Position numbers and translations under genes: made by a program. A DNA stretch of 64,000 bases. It comes from Nitrospira sp. GTDB taxonomy: Bacteria > Nitrospirota > Nitrospiria > Nitrospirales > Nitrospiraceae. Each line of letters begins with the position of its first letter. Positions within the stretch are counted from its first letter, which is position 1. This document shows, in pieces, positions 34,214-42,516 of the stretch. The DNA lies in the NCBI GenBank assembly GCA_030653545.1, contig JAURZE010000007.1, forward strand, positions 1 through 64,000, in the 5' to 3' direction. Under the pieces are notes generated by a model, which saw only the letters and a list, made by a program, of their open reading frames with translations, was not told the origin of the DNA and ran no database searches.

Positions 34214-34729
34214 TTATGAGCTTCGCAGTTTGTATTCCAGATGGCAGGCCACGCAGGCCTTCAAGACGTTGTTGAATTGCGGCAGAATCTGTTTCAGATC
34301 TTTCGTCGGCATCATACGGGCAAGTTCCTCCGCGGCGGCATGATGGGCCATAGCCAGGTCGTGATAGGCCGGAGGGAAGTTCTCCGGCTGCTGATGCGCC
34401 ATCGCCTGCCGATGCATAAAGAAACCCAGGTGCGATTCCGTTAAGCCTTTCGCCAACTCATAGTCCTCATCAACCAGCGCGTTCACAATCACTTGCAGGG
34501 TTTCTAAATGCTGCAACATCACAGCACGATGCTCCATCCCGGCTGCCGGCGACAGCGGAATGGGCTGTCGGACATCGGACGTCAGAATAGGATGCGACCG
34601 TTGTTCCCCATGGCGATGTTCGACCTTCGCGCAACCAGCGAAGAACAACACGCAGAGAATCCCAAGACTTGCCCCTCCAAGAAGCACCTGCTTCACGTTG
34701 TATCTTGATCGCGAAGAACTCTGAGACAT
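34214..34729 (-). CDS. Cytochrome c'-like lipoprotein
   Basis: A 171-residue lipoprotein, lipobox FFAGC at C33. The mature domain is helical, with the haem site CVACH placed near the C-terminus (residue 160), as in cytochromes c' and related four-helix proteins, and many histidines and methionines in the middle. It is therefore a membrane-anchored periplasmic cytochrome. Cytochrome c' proteins bind NO or CO. It is adjacent to the hemerythrin gene. Confidence 0.8.
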   Translation of the reverse strand: MSQSSSRSRYNVKQVLLGGASLGILCVLFFAGCAKVEHRHGEQRSHPILTSDVRQPIPLSPAAGMEHRAVMLQHLETLQVIVNALVDEDYELAKGLTESHLGFFMHRQAMAHQQPENFPPAYHDLAMAHHAAAEELARMMPTKDLKQILPQFNNVLKACVACHLEYKLRSS

Positions 34730-35002
34730 TCCGAACCCCTCTCAATACAATCTCGCTGTTATTGCCAGCCAGCCAGAGCGTCCCCCACCTGCCAAACTAT
34801 CGACCGACCTATATCGAGACGATAGGAGCAATGGGCATGCCTCCGACTTCTCCATCAGAAGCATTTGATTGCTATACAGAGACAACAACTTGGCGAGCTC
34901 TTGTGGAACGTGGCCGGTGAGAATGGGGTCAATTGCTCCAGCAGCTCAATCAGTACTGGCGCACAATGCGACAATAGATATTTTGAGCCCTGTTACTTCT
35001 TA

Positions 35003-36811
35003 CTATTGCGCGGCTCTCTCTACTGTGCGGGTCCTGCCGGCAAGGTCCTGCGCGCGCTCCGGCTCAACGAGCTTGAGCAACCGGTCGATACCAACAGGTT
35101 CATCGGCCTGCATCGGCACGAGGGCGACGCGGCTGGCGTGGCGGGTGCGCACCGCTTCAATCTGGGCCAGCTCGAACGAAGCCCGCTGCTTCAACAGCGG
35201 TGACGATGTTGGCGCTGCTGACAGGCTGTTGTTGATGAGCCACGCCCAGGGCTCGATGCCAGCGCGACGCAGCTCGTCCTGTAACCCTGCGGCCTCCAGC
35301 ACCGGGGTGGTTTCCGCCAAAGTTACAATCATCACCTTCGTCCGTTCAGGGTCCTGTAGCCGCATCATCGGCGTGGTGTGGTGCAGCAGCGGGTCAATAT
35401 GGCGGGTCGCTTCGCGGTGAAAGGGGCCGGTAGCATCGAGCAGCAGCAGGGTATGCCCGGTCGGCGCCGTGTCCATCACGATAAATTTCTTGCCGGCCTC
35501 GCGGATAATGCGGGAGAACGCCTGGAACACCGCGATTTCTTCCGTGCAGGGCGAACGCAAGTCTTCTTCCAGCATGGCACGGCCCTGGGCATCGAGGTCC
35601 TTGCCTTTGGTGGCGAGGACATGTTCCCGATAGCGAGCGATCTCGGCGTGCGGGTCGATTCGGCTGACATCCAGGTTGTCCAAGGTACCCGACAGCGTGC
35701 CGGTCAGGTGGGCGGCAGGATCGGACGTGGTCAAATGTACGGGAAGCCCGCGTTTGGCCAGTGCCACCGCCACCGCAGCGGCAAGCGTGGTTTTACCGAC
35801 ACCGCCCTTGCCCATCATCATGACAAGGCCGTGGCCGGTCTTGGCGATCTCGTCAACCAGCCCCGACAGCCGTGGAAGGTCCTTGAAGTTGGCGACTGTA
35901 CTAGGGGCCACAGGGATCGCGTCGTCTCGATCAGAGAAGAGACTACTCAGCGCCTCCACCCCAACAAGGTTAGCGGCCTTGAGCGGCAGAAAATCGATGG
36001 GCAGATCTCGCAGCACCACAGGCATCGCGACGAGCGCCTCTTGCTCATGCCGATAGATGGCGGCGGCCAAGGCGTCCTGTCGCGCTTCGCGTTCCGGCAG
36101 GACCCCGTTGATGACGAGATACTGCCTGGACAGGCCGATGGCGGCGAGTTCCTGGTGCGTGCGCGCGACCTCGTCCAGCGTGGTTTTCTGCGCACGCGAC
36201 ACCAGGATCAAACGAGTATGGTCGGGATCAGATAACGCCTTGACCGCGGCCGCGTACTGCTGGCGTTGCTTGTCCAGCCCCGACAGTGGGCCGAGACAGG
36301 AGGCGCCCCCCGGGTTCGCTCCGATGAAACCGCTCCACGCGCCCGGGAGTTGCAGCAGGCGGATGGTATGGCCGGTCGGTGCCGTGTCGAAGATAATGTG
36401 ATCGTAGGCGGCAATCAATGCCGCATCGGTCAGCAACGCGGTGAATTCGTCAAAGGCTGCAATTTCGGTGGTACAGGCCCCGGAAAGTTGCTCCTCGATG
36501 CTCTTCACCACGGAGTCCGGCAGCTGTCCACGTACCGGGCCGACGATTCGTTCGCGGTACTGCTGCGCCGCCAATTGCGGGTCGATTTCCAAAGCGGAAA
36601 GCCCCGCGACATTGGCCATGGGGGTGATCCTGTTGCCGATGGTCTGGCTAAACACCTGACCGACGTTGGACGCCGGATCGGTGCTGACCAGGAGGACCTG
36701 CTTGCCCTGTCGAGCCAGACGGATCGCGGTGGCGCAGGAGAGCGATGTTTTCCCTACGCCACCCTTGCCGGTAAAAAACAGGAAGGCGGGTGCGTGATCT
36801 AGAAACAACAT
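35003..36811 (-). CDS. arsA: Arsenite/antimonite-transporting ATPase ArsA
   Basis: A 602-residue ATPase that energises arsenite export. It has two homologous halves, each with a deviant P-loop GKGGVGKT (15-22 and 334-341) and the DTAPTGHT signature. The metalloid-binding cysteines are C113, C172 and C422, the same numbers as in plasmid R773 ArsA, which supports the start at 36811 (RBS aaaggag). A frame 45 bases longer exists but breaks that numbering. Last gene of the ars operon, 25 bp after arsD. Confidence 0.95.
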   Translation of the reverse strand: MLFLDHAPAFLFFTGKGGVGKTSLSCATAIRLARQGKQVLLVSTDPASNVGQVFSQTIGNRITPMANVAGLSALEIDPQLAAQQYRERIVGPVRGQLPDSVVKSIEEQLSGACTTEIAAFDEFTALLTDAALIAAYDHIIFDTAPTGHTIRLLQLPGAWSGFIGANPGGASCLGPLSGLDKQRQQYAAAVKALSDPDHTRLILVSRAQKTTLDEVARTHQELAAIGLSRQYLVINGVLPEREARQDALAAAIYRHEQEALVAMPVVLRDLPIDFLPLKAANLVGVEALSSLFSDRDDAIPVAPSTVANFKDLPRLSGLVDEIAKTGHGLVMMMGKGGVGKTTLAAAVAVALAKRGLPVHLTTSDPAAHLTGTLSGTLDNLDVSRIDPHAEIARYREHVLATKGKDLDAQGRAMLEEDLRSPCTEEIAVFQAFSRIIREAGKKFIVMDTAPTGHTLLLLDATGPFHREATRHIDPLLHHTTPMMRLQDPERTKVMIVTLAETTPVLEAAGLQDELRRAGIEPWAWLINNSLSAAPTSSPLLKQRASFELAQIEAVRTRHASRVALVPMQADEPVGIDRLLKLVEPERAQDLAGRTRTVERAAQ

Positions 36812-36836
36812 GATGCGCTCCTTTGACAGGATGAAC

Positions 36837-37199
36837 TCAGCAGCATGAGTCGCCACTGCAGCAGCTGCCTTCTGCCTGACTCACCGTTGGGACAGCGACT
36901 AAACGGGCCCAACGGGTCAACTCAGCCCGGCTGGGATACCGCCCGGCCAGGGCCACTTCGCCGTCCACGAGAATCAGCGGGAGCGACGCCTCCCCCGAGC
37001 GCTCTAAAAAGCTTTTGACTCGAGGATTGTTCGCGAACTGCAACGGTTGTTGCCCCAGGTTAACCCGTTCGATCTTGACGCCTTGCTGCTTCGCCCACTC
37101 AACATCGGCGGCAAAGTTTACCAACGCCTGATCCACATCGACTCCGCACACACCCGTACTGCAGCACATCGCCCCGTCATACACCTCAATCTTCGTCAT
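36837..37199 (-). CDS. arsD: Arsenic metallochaperone ArsD
   Basis: A 120-residue protein that hands As(III) to ArsA. It has the N-terminal metalloid site C12-C13 and C18, plus vicinal pairs C113-C114 and C119-C120, matching the family. The fold is thioredoxin-like. ArsD is also a weak repressor in some operons. The gene lies between arsC and arsA. Confidence 0.95.
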   Translation of the reverse strand: MTKIEVYDGAMCCSTGVCGVDVDQALVNFAADVEWAKQQGVKIERVNLGQQPLQFANNPRVKSFLERSGEASLPLILVDGEVALAGRYPSRAELTRWARLVAVPTVSQAEGSCCSGDSCC

Positions 37200-37244
37200 G
37201 TCGAACCTCCAGAAAATGGAAGGATAAGTGGCCCCTACTGCCTG

Positions 37245-37727
37245 CTACGACAGCTTTCCAATGCGGTCGAGTTCAACCGTGAGCTGCTCACGATCTTGCG
37301 TGAGCCGGCCGATCGGCAATTTCAGGAAGGCTTCGATACGGATCCGTAAGGTGCGATAAGCCTGCTCGAACTTGGCATCAATTTCGGCCTCGCTCCCGGT
37401 CGCTTTTGCCGGATCTTCTACACCCCAATGGGCACGCAACACCGGACCAAGATAGGCCGGACAGGTTTCCCCGGCTGCGTTGCCGCACACCGTGATGACG
37501 AGATCCGGGATGGCCGGAAGGTCCGTCCACGACTTACTGTGCAAGCCCTCGGTCGAAATGCCCTCGCGCCGCAAAAGCGCCAGGGATCGAGGATGGACCG
37601 CGCCCGTCGGATGGCTCCCCGCACTCATGGCGCGCCATTCAGGGCCTGCCAGGGCGTTGAACGTGGCCTCAGCTAACACAGAGCGGCAGGAGTTGCCGGT
37701 ACAGAGGAACAGGACGAATCGTTTCAT
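37245..37727 (-). CDS. arsC: Arsenate reductase, low-molecular-weight phosphatase type
   Basis: A 160-residue enzyme reducing As(V) to As(III). It carries the P-loop C9-T-G-N-S-C14-R (CxxxxxR) and the redox pair C81 and C89 of thioredoxin-coupled ArsC. The C-terminal third is longer than in S. aureus ArsC (131 residues). Its ATG overlaps the acr3 stop by 4 bases, so the two are translationally coupled. Glutaredoxin-coupled ArsC is excluded by the motif. Confidence 0.93.
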   Translation of the reverse strand: MKRFVLFLCTGNSCRSVLAEATFNALAGPEWRAMSAGSHPTGAVHPRSLALLRREGISTEGLHSKSWTDLPAIPDLVITVCGNAAGETCPAYLGPVLRAHWGVEDPAKATGSEAEIDAKFEQAYRTLRIRIEAFLKLPIGRLTQDREQLTVELDRIGKLS

Positions 37728-38824
37728 ACAGAACCCTCCGCGGGGAACCAGTCACGGGTTCGATTGCACACGGCGCAGACGGATAGCATGACCGGGACTT
37801 CCACCAACACGCCCACCACTGTGACCAACGCCGCTCCTGACTCGGGTCCGAACAGCGCGATAGCCGTGGCCACTGCGAGCTCAAAGAAGTTGCTCGCCCC
37901 GATGAGCGCCCCCGGTGCGGCCACAGAGTAGGGCACCTTCAGCAATTTCATGAGTCCGTACGCCAACGACGAATTGAAATAGACCTGGAACAGAATCGGG
38001 ATGGCGATCAAGAACACATGAAATGTCTTGCCCAGAATATTCTCGGCTTGAAAGGCAAAGATCAAGATGAGCGTGGCGAGGAGTGCTCCAATGGTCACGG
38101 GGGCAAATCGTGGCAGGAGAACGTCCTCAAACCAGGTCTTCCCATGGTTGCGAATGAGCCAGTGCCGGAGCAGCACCCCAAGAGTTAAGGGAATCACGAT
38201 AAAGACAATGACTGAATACAACAGAACCTCGAAGGGGACTTGTAGCGAGGACGCGCCGCTGACCAGAAACCCGACAAGCGGAGCAAACAGCACCAACATA
38301 ATAAGATCGTTCACGCTGACCTGCACCAGGGTATAGGCCGGATCGCCGTCCGTGAGATAGCTCCAGACAAACACCATCGCCGTACAAGGTGCTGCCGCCA
38401 AGATAATCGCGCCTGCGATGTATTGGTCCGCATCGGCTGCTGTGATCCAGCTTGAGAACACGAACCGGAAAAAGACCCAGGCAAAGAACGCCATGGAAAA
38501 AGGCTTTACAATCCAATTCACGAACAGGGTCACCAGCAAGCCCCGCGGCCGCTTCCCGACATTACGCACAGCAGCGAAATCAACCTTCATCATCATCGGG
38601 GTGATCATGAGCCAAATCAGGACCGCGATAGGGAAATTAACGTGACTCCCTTGGCCAAACTCAAGGCTTCTAAGGACTTGTATTGTCGTTGGAGCCCATT
38701 GGCCCAGGAGAATTCCTGCGACCATACAGAGTCCGACCCACAGGGTGAGGTACCGTTCAAAGAGGTTCAGCCGTTTCTCACTTGGCTTCGCGTGAATAAC
38801 TGGTGCAATCGCGATATCCATCAC
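37724..38824 (-). CDS. acr3: Arsenite efflux permease Acr3
   Basis: A 366-residue transporter with about ten membrane helices. Family marks include APCTAMVFVWSYLTDGDPAY near residue 150, with the cysteine essential for arsenite transport, and the repeat region ASNFFELAVATAIALFG near 325. It exports As(III), and can be energised together with ArsA. Acr3, rather than ArsB, is the permease here. It overlaps arsC at the 3' end. Confidence 0.95.
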   Translation of the reverse strand: MMDIAIAPVIHAKPSEKRLNLFERYLTLWVGLCMVAGILLGQWAPTTIQVLRSLEFGQGSHVNFPIAVLIWLMITPMMMKVDFAAVRNVGKRPRGLLVTLFVNWIVKPFSMAFFAWVFFRFVFSSWITAADADQYIAGAIILAAAPCTAMVFVWSYLTDGDPAYTLVQVSVNDLIMLVLFAPLVGFLVSGASSLQVPFEVLLYSVIVFIVIPLTLGVLLRHWLIRNHGKTWFEDVLLPRFAPVTIGALLATLILIFAFQAENILGKTFHVFLIAIPILFQVYFNSSLAYGLMKLLKVPYSVAAPGALIGASNFFELAVATAIALFGPESGAALVTVVGVLVEVPVMLSVCAVCNRTRDWFPAEGSV

Positions 38825-38839
38825 GCAATAAATCCTCTC

Positions 38840-39664
38840 TTAGTTTTTGTGAGTCTGAGTGGGTTTGCGGGCACGCACAAACGCGCTCATGAACTTCCCG
38901 TCTATCTGCGGCCCAAGCTTTTCCACATTGAGTCCTGCGCCGACCAAGAAGTCTTTGGCATCCTCGGCGCGATAGACGCGCGTGGGGACGATCTCAATCT
39001 CGTCAAACCCCGCCTTCACAAGTTTGTCCCGGTAGGCGGACTCTTCTAAGGCCCCCGCCACACAGCCCATCCACAGTTCAACGCTGTGGCGGATCTCAGC
39101 CGGGACATCGCCGCGCACGACCACATCGGAAACGGCAAGCCGGCCGCCCGGCTTCAGAACCCGGAAGGCCTCGGCCAACACGCGATCTTTGTCGGACGAG
39201 AGATTGATGACACAGTTGGAGATGATCACATCGACGACATGATCTCCCAATGGAATGTCCTCGATCTCGCCCTTGAGAAACTCCACATTCCGGACTCCTG
39301 CTTTCTCCTGGTTCTCCCGCGCCAAGGCGAGCATCTCGTCCGTCATATCGAGGCCAAACACTTTACCGGCCGGTCCAACCCGACGGGCCGACAGCAGGAC
39401 ATCGATGCCGCCACCGGAGCCAAGATCCAGGACCGTCTCGCCGGGATTGAGTTCCGCCAACGCCGTCGGATTCCCGCACCCGAGCGAAGCCAAGACGGCT
39501 TCCGCCGGGAGTGCCTCTGTTTCATTCTTCCCGTAGAGATTGGAGGTAATGAAATCGACTCGCTCCGGAACCGACCCACAGCAGGAACTGCCGCCTCGTT
39601 TTGCTTGCAGCGCTGCTTGCCCATATTCAGCCTTTACAAATTCCTTAATCTCTTGGCTGTTCAT
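38840..39664 (-). CDS. arsM: Arsenite S-adenosylmethionine methyltransferase
   Basis: A 274-residue enzyme making methylated arsenicals. The SAM-binding motif is VLDLGSGGGIDVLL near residue 78. The arsenic-binding cysteines are visible as C28-C29, C63, the SNCVINLS cysteine near 150, and the WMGCVAGAL cysteine near 200. The RBS agaggga lies before the ATG. A palindrome at 39683-39698, just upstream, is probably the ArsR site. It is the second gene of the operon. Confidence 0.93.
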   Translation of the reverse strand: MNSQEIKEFVKAEYGQAALQAKRGGSSCCGSVPERVDFITSNLYGKNETEALPAEAVLASLGCGNPTALAELNPGETVLDLGSGGGIDVLLSARRVGPAGKVFGLDMTDEMLALARENQEKAGVRNVEFLKGEIEDIPLGDHVVDVIISNCVINLSSDKDRVLAEAFRVLKPGGRLAVSDVVVRGDVPAEIRHSVELWMGCVAGALEESAYRDKLVKAGFDEIEIVPTRVYRAEDAKDFLVGAGLNVEKLGPQIDGKFMSAFVRARKPTQTHKN

Positions 39665-39682
39665 CGGGTACTCCCTCTATTC

Positions 39683-39698
39683 ATCAACAAATGTTGAT
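39683..39698. promoter_or_regulatory. Palindromic ArsR operator candidate between arsR and arsM
   Basis: Perfect inverted repeat ATCAACA-AA-TGTTGAT (7-bp arms, 2-bp centre) in the 52-bp gap between arsR and arsM. The same architecture, with one mismatch, occurs in the arsR promoter at 40048-40063. Two matching sites around an ArsR gene strongly suggest an operator. Confidence 0.7.
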
Positions 39699-39716
39699 TC
39701 ATCAGCGCCAAAACAA

Positions 39717-40034
39717 CTAACAACACTTCGCTGAGTAGCCCCGTCGTGGGGATACGTCCCGTAACGACCGCACGATCTCTTCTAATTCCTTGAGGGCGTC
39801 TGTATTGAGAGAATAATGAATCCAGCGGCCCTCAGGACGATCCGTGATCAGACCTGCATCCTTGAGCACTTTCAGATGAAAGGACAGCCGCGACTGTCCG
39901 GTCTTGAGGGCCTCGGTGAGGTCGCATACACAGTACTCACCCTCTTTCAGGCGCTCCAGGATCTCCAGCCGTGTTTCGTCTGACAACGCATGGAAGAGAC
40001 TCACGCCTTGATCTCGCCGCTTGATGGTCGTCAT
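39717..40034 (-). CDS. arsR: ArsR-family metalloregulatory repressor
   Basis: A 105-residue winged-helix repressor. The metal site EYCVCDL has C35 and C37 in the DNA-binding helix, and the C-terminus ends in C104-C105. DNA recognition helix: QSRLSFHLKVLKDAGLI. As(III) binding releases DNA and derepresses the operon. The ATG at 40034 is preferred over one 18 bases upstream, which would lie inside the promoter; from the promoter position the transcript appears leaderless. Confidence 0.93.
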   Translation of the reverse strand: MTTIKRRDQGVSLFHALSDETRLEILERLKEGEYCVCDLTEALKTGQSRLSFHLKVLKDAGLITDRPEGRWIHYSLNTDALKELEEIVRSLRDVSPRRGYSAKCC

Positions 40035-40042
40035 ATTGTAAT

Positions 40043-40070
40043 GATATACCAATATTTATTGATGAGTCAA
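40043..40070 (-). promoter_or_regulatory. arsR promoter with overlapping operator
   Basis: Read on the minus strand: -35 TTGACT (40070-40065), 16-bp spacer, -10 TATATC (40048-40043). The inverted repeat at 40048-40063 (ATCAATA-AA-TATTGGT, one mismatch) fills the spacer. Only 8 bases separate the -10 box from the arsR ATG, so transcription should start at or next to the start codon. The promoter call is by inspection. Confidence 0.65.
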
Positions 40071-40122
40071 GAACGGGAACATCGCGGGCATCACAGGGCA
40101 AATTCCTGCTATATCAGCGACC

Positions 40123-40816
40123 CTACCGTGAGCTCTCGTTCCCGGGTGTGAGTCCTGAGCAATAGTCGACGGCGGCTTCGATGGCCACCAGGCCAGCCTG
40201 TTTGGATTGCACGGCCTCTCGATCACGCCATGATCGGCTACTCTCCTCTCGATCTCCGAATCCAAGTTGATACTCGTGACCTTCCTCACTCTATCTACAA
40301 TCTGACGGCCGACAGCTTCTGCTTCGGCCTCCACATTCTGATACAGATAGTACCCGTGGCTGTCCTGGTCGTCGTGAAGGTCGATCAAGAGATCGAAGGG
40401 CTGTTGGAGTATTGCGTGGACGAACGGATCTCCGCTGATGGCTGAAGGACAATGAATTCGCGATTCAGATCCTGGCCATTGCGATTCTCCCGAATACTCT
40501 ATTCATACCCCCCGGGATTAAGACAAGGAATGAGCACGGACTGGCACCGGCCCAATCAAGGTTGATGTCGATGCTGTTCGAGCCATGTGCAGAGCACTTC
40601 AACTCCGGAGGGTTCATCTCCATGGGCACCGGCCGTGAGCAACGCGCGGCGGGAATGACAATGGCTAAGTACGATCGTGGCAAGACGGCAACCTGGTTGA
40701 TGGGCCGATGTGTCTTCAAGAAAGAGCGTCGAATCAGGCGCCAAGGGGAGCGCCTTGGTCAGACACTCAAAGACACGGGAGTAGTCTCTCGATTTCTGTA
40801 GCACTTTCACTCTCAA
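40123..40816 (-). pseudogene. M14-family zinc carboxypeptidase / succinylglutamate desuccinylase-like, degraded
   Basis: Fragments in all three minus-strand frames can be read in order: YSRVFECLTKALPLAP, then LLTAGAHGDEPSGVEVLCTWLE (HxxE zinc ligands), then VLIPCLNPGGYE followed by TAG, then IRENRNGQDLNREF, then the LLIDLHDDQDSHGYYLY zinc-ligand histidine block, and finally AGLVAIEAAVDYCSGLTPG ending at TAG (40125-40123). At least one internal stop and about three frame changes lie between them, so the gene is dead. M14 enzymes remove C-terminal or acyl groups. It lies just upstream of the ars operon. Confidence 0.75.
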
Positions 40817-40830
40817 TCCGGCGATGGATC

Positions 40831-41220
40831 TCAGGTTGTGGCGGACTTTGCCTCTTCTTGTTTGAGAATACCTCCTACGGCTTCCCGCAATCGATCCAGG
40901 ATTCCCGTGTTGTCGGTGCCACGGATATCCACGGGGACGAAGTGTTTCTCATTGAAGCCGGTCGCGCGAATGAGTTTCTTGAACAGCTTCTCCTGAGCCT
41001 TCGGAGCGCAGGCGCCGACGAGCAGGTAACTGTCCGGCCCGGCGGCCTTCATCGCCTCTTCCAGAACGGCATTCCCTCCCTAGCCGCATAACTGCGGACT
41101 CAGAACGGTGTACTTCACGTCTAGATCCGATTCGACCTCAAACGGAAGCTTATTCATATCGGAGCCTTTGAATGAATCGCAGAGCCCCTTGCAGTTACAC
41201 AACAACACCTTGATTTCCAT
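40831..41220 (-). pseudogene. HdrA N-terminal-domain-like protein with an in-frame amber codon
   Basis: From the ATG at 41220 the frame runs MEIKVLLCNCKGLCD ... SPQLCG, hits TAG at 41082-41080 (codon 47), then continues in the same frame as GGNAVLEEAMKAAGPDSYL, LVGACAPKAQEKLFKKL and ends ILKQEEAKSATT. The pieces look like the N-terminal domain of heterodisulfide reductase subunit A-like proteins (C-x-C, then LCG and GACAP motifs). Only this domain (about 129 codons) is present, so either it is a truncated gene or a small stand-alone form that has acquired a stop. The TAG could also be a sequencing error. Confidence 0.65.
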
Positions 41221-41312
41221 GGGTCACCCCCAAACGCACCCATCACACATTGACCGGTTTCCAACAAGCAGCACCACGCGCTCCTCGATATGAGCGCAAA
41301 CGGCGCGCCCAC

Positions 41313-41669
41313 TTATTTCCTCAGCGCCGCTTGGGCCTCCGCTGCCTGCTCGCAACCCATACACATAGCCGCCGCGGGGACCGCCTCCAGTCTGGACTGG
41401 GGAATGGCCGTTCCGCATTGTTCACATCGACCGTACTGTTCGGACCCCAGCTTGAAAAGCGCCCGGTCGATCGCCTCGATCTCGACCTTCGCTCGTCCGT
41501 CCAGACGATCGAGTAGCCGGACCATGGTCTCCTCCTGCCCCCGCTCCTCCACTTCGCTTTCGATATCGCTTTGGAGCCAGCGCAGATCCTCTTCCGTCTT
41601 GGCCACTTCCCGGAACAACTCACGCCGTTGGGTGATCAGCTTCTTCCGAATATCGTCCACCAGTAGCAT
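41313..41669 (-). CDS. TraR/DksA-type C4 zinc-finger protein
   Basis: A 118-residue protein. A long coiled-coil helix pair (about 5-70) precedes the C4 zinc finger, C82-x2-C85 (RCEQCG) and C103-x2-C106 (MCMGCE), the layout of DksA/TraR proteins that enter the RNA polymerase secondary channel. It lacks the DxxDxA tip of DksA, so its activity may differ. The ATG at 41669 follows GGAGGAGA. A GTG one codon upstream is less likely. Confidence 0.88.
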   Translation of the reverse strand: MLLVDDIRKKLITQRRELFREVAKTEEDLRWLQSDIESEVEERGQEETMVRLLDRLDGRAKVEIEAIDRALFKLGSEQYGRCEQCGTAIPQSRLEAVPAAAMCMGCEQAAEAQAALRK

Positions 41670-41698
41670 CACTCTCCTCCTTCTTGACGATGGCCGCG

Positions 41699-42010
41699 TC
41701 AGCTACAGCATTTATCCATCTTCTCTTTCATGGCGTCTTTTCCTGCGGTGACAGCAGCTTCAACATCCTCGCGTTTTTCGGCCACGAAATGCTTCCCTCG
41801 TTCAATCATTTCATCGAGGGCGGCGCGAGCCTCTTTGGCCTTCTCGATCACCTCTTCCTCCGCCTTCCTCGCGTACCCTCTTAATTCACGCCTCGTCTCT
41901 TCCCCAGATTTGGGCGCGAGCAAAATCCCGGCGACCGCTCCCGCGATGGCGCCGCCAAGAAACGCAAGGGCAACAGCTTGCGATGAACATCGTGCCTCGT
42001 GGTTATCCAT
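41699..42010 (-). CDS. YtxH-domain small membrane protein
   Basis: A 103-residue protein. A hydrophobic Gly/Ala-rich segment (ALAFLGGAIAGAVAGILLAP, about 15-34) is followed by the charged helical tail of YtxH/gas-vesicle-like stress proteins. The charged tail contains RGYARKAEEEVIEKAKEARA. Members are general-stress proteins of unknown function. It ends in a Cys pair (KCCS). Co-directional with the DksA-like gene, 26 bp apart. Confidence 0.8.
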   Translation of the reverse strand: MDNHEARCSSQAVALAFLGGAIAGAVAGILLAPKSGEETRRELRGYARKAEEEVIEKAKEARAALDEMIERGKHFVAEKREDVEAAVTAGKDAMKEKMDKCCS

Positions 42011-42254
42011 GGTTATTCCTCCGTGATGATTAAGTTCTTCATTAATTGAAAAGCCAGGTTCGTGCCAGACTCCTCTAGCCGGCGATTTACCGATTGCGCT
42101 GATTTGATAAGTGCTTCCGAGGAGGGTAATTGAGGGCGCTTACGTTGCTGAGGCATTCCAGGCCTTGCCGATAACGCACCCTGGTGCAAAAGGCGACAGA
42201 ACCGGTCGATCAGGAGAGAGGATCGCCCGGCTCCGAAGTGAACTAACTCACGGC

Positions 42255-42500
42255 GTTAAGGGAGCCCAGGCGCGGACATAGCTCAGGACATCCATCATAA
42301 CTAATAAGCCTGGTGGCAAGACACACAGAAGCCGCGATCTGAGGCACCTGCATCAGACTATGAACGTACCGAGTTACTCCGGCATCGGAATTGAGATCAG
42401 GACCGCGCCCAGCACATCATTGAGTTTGTAGTCACGCTTCGGGCTGCGCGGATCGGCGTTGTGGCCACGCTCACCGACGAGACGGCATGATGCGCCATAA
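42255..42500 (-). pseudogene. Remnants of c-type haem protein genes in a gene-free stretch
   Basis: The stretch 42011-42516 has no intact gene. On the minus strand three fragments can be read: HNADPRSPKRDYKLNDVLG followed by AVLISIPMPE and a stop (resembles haem-binding DUF3365 domains, YK..DV.GA..I..P); SDRGFCVSCHQAY ending at a TAG (42303-42301), with an intact CxxCH; and DVLSYVRAWAP, like the last helix of a class I cytochrome c. Each fragment is short and they lie in different frames, so these are decayed pieces. Low confidence in the exact family. Confidence 0.4.
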
Positions 42501-42516
42501 TGCCCCTCGTTGCACA

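Noticed and set aside
41683-42026. Plus-strand frames opposite the YtxH gene
   Set aside because: The minus-strand frame has the clear Gly/Ala membrane segment and charged tail of YtxH proteins.
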